NCBI GenBank assembly: GCA_902496455.1 | Contig: CABVAY010000032.1 | Span: 1-26,217, forward strand | Reading direction: 5' to 3' | DNA length: 26,217 nucleotides | DNA from: an uncultured Collinsella sp. | GTDB taxonomy: Bacteria; Actinomycetota; Coriobacteriia; Coriobacteriales; Coriobacteriaceae | Shown: piece after piece, positions 7,858-13,808 of the stretch | How the letters are laid out: every line of letters begins with the position of its first letter | Numbering within the stretch: position 1 is the stretch's first letter | Position numbers and translations under genes: made by a program | The notes under the pieces: model-generated | What the model saw: the letters and a program-made list of their open reading frames with translations, nothing else | Databases searched by the model: none | What the model was told of the DNA's origin: nothing

Positions 7858-8306
7858 TGACAAAGACGTTTACGGGGCGTGTGGTGGTGCCCGGGACCGT
7901 AAGCGCGACGGCACTCGTGAGCTACGGCGGGCTCAACACGCTCGCGTCGTTTCAGAAAGCGTTGCAGTTTGGCGACAAGGAGTCGACCTGTGGCGACCAG
8001 AACAACCCCGACCTGTACGGCAAGAAGATGCGCGGCAAGGCACTGTGCCTGCCCGCGACCATAGGTTCGACCACCGGTGGCCTGGTACTGTACTGCGCCG
8101 TGGCCATGGACAGGCAGCCCGCGTGCCTGCTGTTTAGCGAGGAGATAGACTCGCTGGCCGCTGCTGGCGCCATCCTGCAAGACGTGTGGCTGGGCGACGC
8201 CACGCCCATGCCGGTGATCGACTGCCTGGGCGAGGAGTTTTTGAGCTACGTAGCTGACGGCATGACCGTGACGGTGACGCAGAACGGCAGCGTCGTGGTT
8301 GATTAG
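7857..8306 (+). CDS. Aconitase X swivel-domain small subunit (DUF126)
   Basis: The 149-residue product is the swivel domain partner of the AcnX large subunit. It has the A-T-I-G-S-T-T-G-G motif near residue 67, with the conserved Ser/Gly loop, and an L-x-x-D-x-x-D-G-like C-terminal half. In many AcnX enzymes this is a separate small chain, as here. ATG 7857 shares its first base with the TGA of the large subunit; an ATG at 7854 is an equally in-frame alternative. AAGGGAG at 7843-7849 is better spaced for 7857. It is the last gene of the operon, followed about 130 bp later by a strong terminator. Its integrity suggests the large-subunit stop is recent or not fully inactivating. Confidence 0.85.
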   Translation: MTKTFTGRVVVPGTVSATALVSYGGLNTLASFQKALQFGDKESTCGDQNNPDLYGKKMRGKALCLPATIGSTTGGLVLYCAVAMDRQPACLLFSEEIDSLAAAGAILQDVWLGDATPMPVIDCLGEEFLSYVADGMTVTVTQNGSVVVD

Positions 8307-8434
8307 CGAGCCCATTCCCACCCGGGATAACGGCTCAATTATTCCCGTATTCCCGGTCAGCCGCAGGTGGTTGAGTGCGGGCTGTAAAGGTTTGCGGGTG
8401 GTGTGCATACGTTAGTTACGGACACCAAAAACGA

Positions 8435-8468
8435 AAGGGAGGCAATCGTGTGCACGATTGCCTCCCTT
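8435..8468. terminator. Bidirectional rho-independent terminator between convergent genes
   Basis: Two exact 16-bp arms (8435-8450 and 8453-8468; core GGGAGGCAATCGTG) form a long stem. T-rich sequence follows on the plus strand, and A-rich sequence on the left serves the minus strand. It lies between the end of the aconitase X operon and the end of the minus-strand flavoenzyme, so it can serve both. Confidence 0.8.
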
Positions 8469-8521
8469 GTTGTTCTTGCTTCCCGTAAGGAAGTGGGGAC
8501 CTAAGTTAATGGATCTGGCCC

Positions 8522-10525
8522 CTAGATGGCCAGGCCCGCCTCGTAACCCTCGCGCGAGGCGACGACGGCGTTACCGGCCTTGACGGCGCAGCCGACTACC
8601 TGCACGTTGTCGCAGTGCTTGCGTGCGATCTCCTCGAGCGGGTTGTAAGCCTTGTAGCCGAATGCCGAGACGACCGTCGCCGCGGGGAGCTTGTGCTCGA
8701 TGCCCTGGGCATCGGTATAGACGACGGCGAAGCCCGTTGCGTTCTGGCTACCGGCGCCCGCTTCGCCGCTCCAACTTGCGATGTCGGTATCGACCTCTAC
8801 ACCGCTCTCGATGCACTTGACGGTTGCGTTGACGTGGGACTTGACGCCGGAATTGGCCATCATTTCCATGAACGCGCCCTTGGTGATGGGCATCATGTCC
8901 AGGCACAGCTCGCCGCGCATCTCGAGCACGGTGACGTCGTCGCGGTACTGGGCGATGAAGTCGGCCGTCTCGGCGCCTACCTCGCCGCCGCCGCAAACGA
9001 CGACGGGGCCGGGGTTGACGATCGCCTTGCCAAGCAGGACGTCCTCGGCGAAAACGGCGTTCTCGATGCCGGGGATGGGAGGGGTGAGGGGCTTGGCGCC
9101 GGTGGCGATCACGATGGCGTCGGGTTTATTGGCGGTGATGAGGTCCTCATCTACCTCCTGGCCAAGGTTGACGTTGACATCGAGCTCCTCGAGGCTGGCG
9201 CGCAGGCTGCTGATGTACATGGACAGCTCACCCTTGCCGACGGGGAAGGCTGCGGAGCGGAACTGACCGCCCAGCTGATCCTGGGCCTCGTACACGGTGA
9301 CGTCGTGGCCGCGCTTCGCTGCAGCCTCGGCAGCCTGAAGGCCCGCGGGGCCGGCGCCGATGACCATGACCTTCTTGGCGGTCTCGACCTTGTCCATGGC
9401 GTCCTCGTACTCACGACCGACGCGGGGGTTGACCAAGCAGGTTACCTCGGAGTCGATGTAGAGCGGGAACTCGCAGCCCTGCAGACAGCCGATGCACTGC
9501 CTGATGGTGCAGGTCTTGCCAGCCTTTGCCTTGTTGGGCATGTGGGGGTCGGCGAGCGATCCGCGGCCCATGGCGACGAAGTCGGCGGTGCCCATGGCGA
9601 GCAGGGTGTCGGCCATCTCAGGGTCGTTAACGCGGTTGGAGAGGATGACGGGGATGTTCACGACCTGCTTGATGAGGGCGCAGCGGTCCATGTTGACGGC
9701 GTGCGGGGTGAACATGGGGGCGATGACCTGGTCGGTGGGCTTGCTGGCGTACATGCCGTTTGAGCAGTTGATGGCGTCGAAGCCGACCTCCTCCAGGTGG
9801 CGGCATAGCTGCAGGGTCTCGGCGATGGTGCGGCCGCCGGGAACGAGATCATCGCTGGAGACGCGGACGATGATGGGGAAGTCCTCCCCCACGCGCTCGC
9901 GCATAGAAACGATGATCTCGTCCACGATGCGCACGCGGTTCGCAAAACAGCCGCCGTATTGGTCGACGCGACGGTTGATGGCGGGGGAGAGGAACTCGGC
10001 CAGCAAGTAGCCGTGGGCGCAGTGCAGCTCGATGCCGTCGAAGCCGGCCTCCTTGGCGCGGCCGGCGGCCGAGCCGAAGTCGTCCACGAGGGTGGCGATC
10101 TCGTCGATGGTCATGTCGCGAGCGGGGCCCTGGCATGCGGGGCAGGTGGTGGCGCTGGGCGCGACGAGGTCGAGGCCAAAGGTCGACTGGGGCATGACCT
10201 GGCGACCGGGGTGGTACATCTGGCAGAAGATCTTGGAGCCGTGGGCGTGAACGGCGGCGGTCAGGTCCTTGTTGCCCTCGATCTGGCCGTCGTTCCACAG
10301 GCCGGGGATGCGCGTGTAGCCCTTACGGTTCTCCTGGACGCAGTAGTCCTCGGTGATGAGCAGGCCCCAGCCTCCGCGGGCCTTCTCCTCCATGTAGCGA
10401 AGGTAACGCTCGGTGATGGTGCCCTCGAGGTTGCAGTAGTTGGTGACCATGGCGGGGACGACAAGCCTGTTCGGGATCTCGCAAGATCCGATTTTCATGG
10501 GAGAGAACAGAGTGTCGAGCTTCAT
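8522..10525 (-). CDS. OYE-type Fe-S flavoenzyme, 2,4-dienoyl-CoA reductase (FadH) / BaiCD-like
   Basis: This 667-residue protein has an FMN barrel (about 1-340) with the active-site motif E-L-H-C-A-H-G-Y-L (H168, H171) and F-L-S-P. A classical 4Fe-4S cluster follows (C344-x2-C347-x3-C351-x11-C363), then an FAD fold with G-A-G-P-A-G (390-395) and a second dinucleotide fold with G-G-G-E-V-G. The family includes dienoyl-CoA reductases, trimethylamine dehydrogenase and BaiCD, which acts on 3-oxo-delta4 bile acids. Start ATG 10525 has GGAGG five bases upstream; an upstream ATG adding 14 residues lacks this. It is transcribed divergently from a MerR-type regulator, which probably controls it. It is only distantly related to the flavoenzyme at 4502, whose cysteine spacing differs. 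The substrate is unknown. Confidence 0.88.
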   Translation of the reverse strand: MKLDTLFSPMKIGSCEIPNRLVVPAMVTNYCNLEGTITERYLRYMEEKARGGWGLLITEDYCVQENRKGYTRIPGLWNDGQIEGNKDLTAAVHAHGSKIFCQMYHPGRQVMPQSTFGLDLVAPSATTCPACQGPARDMTIDEIATLVDDFGSAAGRAKEAGFDGIELHCAHGYLLAEFLSPAINRRVDQYGGCFANRVRIVDEIIVSMRERVGEDFPIIVRVSSDDLVPGGRTIAETLQLCRHLEEVGFDAINCSNGMYASKPTDQVIAPMFTPHAVNMDRCALIKQVVNIPVILSNRVNDPEMADTLLAMGTADFVAMGRGSLADPHMPNKAKAGKTCTIRQCIGCLQGCEFPLYIDSEVTCLVNPRVGREYEDAMDKVETAKKVMVIGAGPAGLQAAEAAAKRGHDVTVYEAQDQLGGQFRSAAFPVGKGELSMYISSLRASLEELDVNVNLGQEVDEDLITANKPDAIVIATGAKPLTPPIPGIENAVFAEDVLLGKAIVNPGPVVVCGGGEVGAETADFIAQYRDDVTVLEMRGELCLDMMPITKGAFMEMMANSGVKSHVNATVKCIESGVEVDTDIASWSGEAGAGSQNATGFAVVYTDAQGIEHKLPAATVVSAFGYKAYNPLEEIARKHCDNVQVVGCAVKAGNAVVASREGYEAGLAI

Positions 10526-10583
10526 TACTACCTCCAAGAAATCGTGGCGCGCGCATACTGCGCCCATGTACTATGTGATTAAT

Positions 10584-10613
10584 GGTCAAGGTGGGGGCAA
10601 CACCCAGGTCAAG
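10584..10613. promoter_or_regulatory. Divergent control region with GGTCAAG direct repeats
   Basis: Between the flavoenzyme and the merR-type gene, GGTCAAG occurs twice (10584-10590 and 10607-10613) in the same direction. Between them, GGTG (10590-10593) and CACC (10601-10604) are inverted. On the minus strand each repeat reads CTTGACC, which resembles a -35 element. It is a plausible binding site for the adjacent regulator, but I could not place a clean -10. Confidence 0.45.
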
Positions 10614-10632
10614 CGGTTTGGGGAGATAATCC

Positions 10633-11424
10633 ATGCGGTACACGCAAAAAGACATTCGCCAAAAGCTGGGCTTCACCCGCGACGCGCTGCGCCTGTATGA
10701 GAAACGCGGGATCATCCAGCCCGAGATCGATCCAGGCAATGGGTACCGCTACTACGACGACTGGCAGATGAACCTGCTGTGGGACTGCAAGTACTATCAG
10801 GCCATGGGTTTCTCGCTAGCGGAGGTGCAGGAGCTGCTCACGGCGCGCACGCCGGGGGATATCGAGAGCCAGCTTGCCCGACGCGAGGAAGAGATGCGCC
10901 ACGACCTGCGTCGGCGTGAGCTCGCCCTGAGCGAGCACAGCCGCTTTATGGAGGAACTGCGTTCCAGCGAGAGCGACCTGGGCGTTGTGGAGGAGCGCGA
11001 CTTTGCGGGCTGCATCTACGTCGTAGAGCGCGAGGAGCATCGTTTGCCTGCGGATATATGCACCGACGCCGTCGCCTTCGCAAACCGAAACGCCGCGCTT
11101 ATGAAGCCCTACTTCTGGTTTCCCGTGGCCGGCGAACGGCGGTATTTTTGGGGGTCGGCCATGCGGCTCGAGGCGTATAGGGAACTGGGTGAGGAATGCG
11201 GGCGCGAGGGCGTTGTGGAGCTTGCACCGTCGCGGACGCTCTCGACGGTGCTCGACGCCGGTGACCGCGGCGGGTTTGGGGCCGACCTCTTTTCCGGCTT
11301 CGTGAAATGCGCTGTAGATGATGGCTACACGATAGCAGGGCCCCTTCATGGCTTGCTGCTGGCGCGAACGTTCGATTCGGCCGGTTACCATAGGTACGTG
11401 CGTGCGTATTTGCCTATTGAGTAG
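10633..11424 (+). CDS. MerR-family regulator with GyrI-like effector domain
   Basis: The 263-residue protein opens with a winged MerR DNA-binding domain (MRYTQKDIRQKLGF, then R-L-Y-E-K-R-G-I and G-Y-R-Y-Y). A coiled-coil dimerisation stretch at about 75-120 (rich in E and R) follows, then a C-terminal region of about 140 residues consistent with a GyrI/SOUL-like small-molecule domain. ATG 10633 has GGGGAG seven bases upstream. It is divergent from the Fe-S flavoenzyme and shares a roughly 107-bp control region, the usual arrangement for a MerR regulator and its target. The ligand is unknown but may be the substrate of that enzyme. No other regulator sits nearby on this side. Confidence 0.85.
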   Translation: MRYTQKDIRQKLGFTRDALRLYEKRGIIQPEIDPGNGYRYYDDWQMNLLWDCKYYQAMGFSLAEVQELLTARTPGDIESQLARREEEMRHDLRRRELALSEHSRFMEELRSSESDLGVVEERDFAGCIYVVEREEHRLPADICTDAVAFANRNAALMKPYFWFPVAGERRYFWGSAMRLEAYRELGEECGREGVVELAPSRTLSTVLDAGDRGGFGADLFSGFVKCAVDDGYTIAGPLHGLLLARTFDSAGYHRYVRAYLPIE

Positions 11425-11432
11425 GAATAGAG

Positions 11433-11459
11433 AAATTTAGGAATTGCATTCCTAAATTT
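11433..11459. promoter_or_regulatory. Perfect 12-bp inverted repeat before the first ATPase remnant
   Basis: The arms AAATTTAGGAAT (11433-11444) and ATTCCTAAATTT (11448-11459) are exact reverse complements around TGC. It starts nine bases after the stop of the merR-type gene and abuts the first codon of an ATPase remnant. It is AT-rich and lacks a T tail, so a terminator role is less likely than a control site. It is the second of three inverted repeats that precede ATPases of this kind in the window. Confidence 0.65.
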
Positions 11460-11587
11460 GACCACAATAAAAGCAAGTGAAATAACGCCTCCCATCGGAA
11501 AGACGGGAGGCGTTGTGTATATAGCCAGGGAAATCGAGCAGACCATCGACAAACTGCTCAAGCAGGGCAAAGTCGTGCTGGTCACCG
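11458..11587 (+). pseudogene. N-terminal remnant of an AAA (AAA_14/DUF4143-type) ATPase
   Basis: About 43 codons from TTG 11458 read G-G-V-V-Y-I-A-R-E-I-E and K-V-V-L-V-T, the lead-in to the P-loop in one subgroup of these ATPases. The expected G-x-R-Q-x-G-K-T then never appears. After 11587 the frame runs into the inverted repeat and leader of a different ATPase gene. The break is therefore exactly at the Walker A site and looks like a recombination or deletion junction. The frame stays open to 11703 by chance, but the rest of its translation is not ATPase-like. No function is expected. Confidence 0.55.
11484..11514 (+). terminator. Hairpin with 10-bp GC-rich stem, possible terminator of the upstream merR gene
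   Basis: The arms AACGCCTCCC (11484-11493) and GGGAGGCGTT (11505-11514) are exact reverse complements with an 11-base loop, followed by GTGTATATA. It lies inside the ATPase remnant and about 60 bp after the merR-type stop. The stem is strong but the T run is poor, so a chance feature of the old coding sequence is possible. Confidence 0.35.
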
Positions 11588-11595
11588 AGATATTG

Positions 11596-11645
11596 CCTTC
11601 CCGGTTTCGAAACTTTAAAAGAATTCGAGTTTCGAAACCGGAAGG
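11596..11645. promoter_or_regulatory. Inverted repeat (14 bp perfect, 18 bp with one bulge) before the second ATPase remnant
   Basis: CCGGTTTCGAAACT (11601-11614) and AGTTTCGAAACCGG (11628-11641) are exact reverse complements. Skipping C11600, four more pairs (11596-11599 with 11642-11645) extend it over the GAAGGAG ribosome binding site. If transcribed, the hairpin would hide that site. It is placed like the repeat at 668-713 before the intact ATPase, but the sequence is different. Confidence 0.7.
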
Positions 11646-11650
11646 AGCGG

Positions 11651-11841
11651 ATGATGGCCTGAGTAGACCGCAACACGTACCTGTAGCGGCTTTGGGCGCT
11701 TGAGGGCACCCGGGACATCAAGGTGATCACGGGGATGCGCCGCTCCGGCAAGTCCGAGCTCATGAAGGCGTTCTCCGCCTCCGTTGCGCGGAAGGACTCG
11801 TCCTCCAACAACGTCTACATCGACCTGCTGGACCTCGAGCG
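11651..11841 (+). pseudogene. Second AAA (AAA_14/DUF4143-type) ATPase, N-terminal fragment with two stops
   Basis: From ATG 11651, after GAAGGAG, the frame reads V-D-R-N-T-Y-L, then a Walker A G-M-R-R-S-G-K-S and N-V-Y-I-D-L-L-D-L-E. This is the N-terminal portion of another ATP-binding protein of the same broad family. In-frame TGA (11660-11662) and TAG (11684-11686, in place of a probable Gln codon) interrupt it. Recognisable sequence stops near 11841, just before the stop of the convergent merR gene (11848); the open frame ends at TAG 11867. It is a dead 5' fragment; the rest of the gene has been lost. Confidence 0.75.
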
Positions 11842-11847
11842 GCATTA

Positions 11848-12285
11848 TCAAGCGTGTGCGTTTTCGTAGGCCTCTTTGATTTCTTCTGGCAAGCCGTCGG
11901 GAATGAGCGCCTTCAGCTCAGCCTCGTCGTTGCCCTGATTCAGCTGCTCGTAGTACCAGCATTTGAACTTCAGCATATCCAGCGCGCGGTTCATGTTCGC
12001 GATCTCCGACTCCATGTGGGCCTTCCGCTCCTCGAACATGGCCTTGCGTTTGGGATAAGTCGATGGGCCCTCCGCGCACCATTCCATGAACAGCCGGATG
12101 TCCTTGATCTCCATCCCCGCCTTCTTCAGGCATTCGATGACCCGAAGCGCCTCGAGTTCCGTATCGCCGAATTGGCGAATACCGGACGCCCGCTTCAATT
12201 CCGGGAACAGCCCCTGTTTGTCGTAATACCGCAGTGTTGAGGTGGGCAAACCGAACATCTCCGCCACCTGTCCGATTGTGTACAC
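11848..12285 (-). CDS. MerR-family transcriptional regulator (AdhR/TipA-like)
   Basis: The 145-residue protein has the MerR winged helix at its N-terminus (MYTIGQVAEMFGL, then T-L-R-Y-Y-D-K-Q-G-L-F). A coiled-coil dimer helix follows (about 75-115) and a short C-terminal tail with no large effector domain. I start it at GTG 12285, since GGAGG ends exactly six bases before it and the product then begins in the usual way. An ATG at 12291 touches the GGAGG directly. It is divergent from the flavodoxin-like reductase pseudogene, whose promoter has the overlong spacer and dyad that MerR proteins act on. It was probably the activator of that gene. The 3' end abuts the second ATPase remnant, so that junction may mark an insertion or deletion edge. 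Confidence 0.88.
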   Translation of the reverse strand: MYTIGQVAEMFGLPTSTLRYYDKQGLFPELKRASGIRQFGDTELEALRVIECLKKAGMEIKDIRLFMEWCAEGPSTYPKRKAMFEERKAHMESEIANMNRALDMLKFKCWYYEQLNQGNDEAELKALIPDGLPEEIKEAYENAHA

Positions 12286-12291
12286 GCGCAT

Positions 12292-12296
12292 CCTCC
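12292..12296 (-). promoter_or_regulatory. Ribosome binding site that fixes the merR GTG start
   Basis: On the minus strand GGAGG is followed by ATGCGC and then GTG at 12285. Spacing is six bases to GTG but zero to the ATG at 12291. The GTG is therefore the likely start. Confidence 0.7.
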
Positions 12297-12316
12297 ATTC
12301 ATTTTCAAGTTGAAGC

Positions 12317-12347
12317 TTGACCTAAAGTCCGGTTTAGGTAATACCGT
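12317..12347 (+). promoter_or_regulatory. MerR-type promoter with 19-bp spacer and operator dyad
   Basis: The -35 TTGACC (12317-12322) and -10 TACCGT (12342-12347) are 19 bp apart, the long spacing typical of MerR-activated promoters. The exact dyad ACCTAAA (12320-12326) / TTTAGGT (12333-12339) sits between them. It faces the flavodoxin-like reductase gene and lies 32 bp from the merR start on the other strand, so it should be bound by that MerR protein. Confidence 0.75.
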
Positions 12348-12390
12348 CATTTTCGTCAATGCAAATAGGGAGTGCAAGGGGTGCTCCGTC

Positions 12391-12926
12391 ATGGGCAAAA
12401 AGGTTTTGGTGGTTTCTTCGAGTCCGCGAAAGAATGGCAATTCCGAGACGCTGGCGGACGCCTTCGCCAACGGCGCGCGGGAGGCGGGCCACAGCGTGGA
12501 GACCGTGCTCCTGCGCGAAAAGCAGCTGGGCTTCGGCAGGGGCTGCCTTGCCTGCCTAAAGCTGGGGCGCTGCGTCATCCAAGACGATGCCGTGGAAATT
12601 GCCGCCAAGATGCACGACGCCGATGTTCTGGTGTCGCAACGCCCGTCTACTACAGCGTCTGCGGGCAGCTCAAGACCATGCTGGACCGCGCCAACCCGCT
12701 CTTCGGCTCCGATTATGCATTTACCGAGGTGTATCTATTGGCAGCGGCGGCGGAGGGCGGGCGCTCGACCTTCGAGGGAACGGAGAAAGCCGTACGAGGC
12801 TGGGTTGACTGTTTCCCCCGTCGCGCGCTCGCCGGAACGGTTTTCGCCGGCGGCGTGAGCGGCGTGGGCGAAATCGCCGGGCACCCTGCACTGGAGCAGG
12901 CGCGACGAATGGGCATGGAAATCTAG
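12391..12926 (+). pseudogene. Flavodoxin-like NAD(P)H-dependent FMN reductase, frameshifted
   Basis: From ATG 12391 (AAGGGG upstream) the frame has the phosphate-binding loop S-S-S-P-R-K-N-G-N-S and a cysteine motif G-C-L-A-C-L-K-L-G-R-C of the iron-sulfur flavoprotein / NADPH-dependent FMN reductase family. Near 12634 the frame shifts by one: inserting one T after GTG-T would read V-L-V-F-A-T-P-V-Y-Y-S and join the second part, which runs to TAG 12924-12926. The joined product would be about 178 residues, normal for the family. The frame before the shift runs on in meaningless sequence. It is either a true pseudogene or a one-base sequencing error. The promoter and its MerR regulator are intact. 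Confidence 0.8.
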
Positions 12927-13138
12927 GCGGGCTGCTTGGCCGCGCAAATGCGGATTGGTTTTTTCGGATGTGATCACGTAAATTTGAATCAAGCCGGCGG
13001 AGGAGCAATCGGCCAATGAGATTGTGCCTGGAACGCTTGAACAAAATATTTGATTCGCAAGCGATTGAATAGCTCCATCTGTTTTGGTTAAAACAAGCTG
13101 CGTGCCGCGCGCCTGCGGTACGAAGGAGGGAGAAGGCT

Positions 13139-13669
13139 ATGAATATCGTTGTACTGAGCGGCAGCCCTCGCAAAGGTGCCAATACCGACACCATGGTCGA
13201 CGCATTTGCAGAGACTGCGCGTGAGAGCGGTCATACGGTGGAAGTCATTCGTGTTGCCAGCAAGAAGATCGGCGGCTGCCTGGGGTGCCAGTACTGCTTT
13301 GCCCATAAGGGTGAATGCGTGCAGAAGGACGGGATGGCCGGTGTGATCGAGTCGCTCAAAGAGGCCGACATGGTCGTTTTCGCCTCGCCCATCTACTGGT
13401 TTGACATCACCGCGCAGGAGAAGATCGCCATCGATCGCCTGTATGCCTTCGGTGCTACGGGATTTCCGTTTGCCAAGACGGCTCTGCTCCTCGACAGCCA
13501 TAGCGATGGGGTCTATGACGCGGCGATTGCTATGTACAAGGCCACTTGCGCTTACTGCAAGTGGGACGACCAGGGCATCGTCACTATCAGCGGCATGACC
13601 GAGCGCGACAGCATGGCCTCGTCACCCAAGCTGGAAGAGGTGCGCGAGCTTGCTCGTAGGCTTGCCTAA
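13139..13669 (+). CDS. Flavodoxin-like NAD(P)H-dependent oxidoreductase (iron-sulfur flavoprotein family)
   Basis: The 176-residue protein carries the FMN phosphate loop L-S-G-S-P-R-K-G-A-N-T-D-T at its start, a G-C-L-G-C-Q-Y-C cysteine motif near residues 47-54 with a further Cys at about 61, and the flavin-binding A-S-P-I-Y-W-F-D loop near 82-89. Such cytosolic enzymes reduce FMN, quinones or nitro/azo compounds. Some bind an Fe-S cluster through these cysteines. AAGGAGGGAG precedes ATG 13139. It is a relative of the frameshifted gene just upstream and may have made it redundant. A 212-bp gap separates them, so it probably has its own promoter. It ends before a strong terminator. Confidence 0.88.
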   Translation: MNIVVLSGSPRKGANTDTMVDAFAETARESGHTVEVIRVASKKIGGCLGCQYCFAHKGECVQKDGMAGVIESLKEADMVVFASPIYWFDITAQEKIAIDRLYAFGATGFPFAKTALLLDSHSDGVYDAAIAMYKATCAYCKWDDQGIVTISGMTERDSMASSPKLEEVRELARRLA

Positions 13670-13726
13670 GGGCAGGCGAGGGCCGGTTGCTGCTAACTTT
13701 AAACGCGGAAAAATGCCCGCGATGAG

Positions 13727-13776
13727 AAACGACGAGGCCCGGACGCAGTGCTACTGCGTTCCGGGCCTCGTCGTTT
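13727..13776. terminator. Strong bidirectional rho-independent terminator
   Basis: A 16-bp perfect outer stem (13727-13742 with 13761-13776) encloses a 7-bp inner stem (13743-13749 with 13753-13759); one base is bulged. The outer stem ends in AAA/TTT, and more T follows. It stands between the flavodoxin-like gene and the ParC-like gene, which converge, so it ends both. Confidence 0.9.
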
Positions 13777-13808
13777 TGCGAGCTCATGACGGTTCGGTCG
13801 CCGTTGTT

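Noticed and set aside
12943..12967. Possible terminator after the frameshifted reductase
   Set aside because: A four-base stem (CCGC/GCGG) with a T run six bases later is below what I would call.
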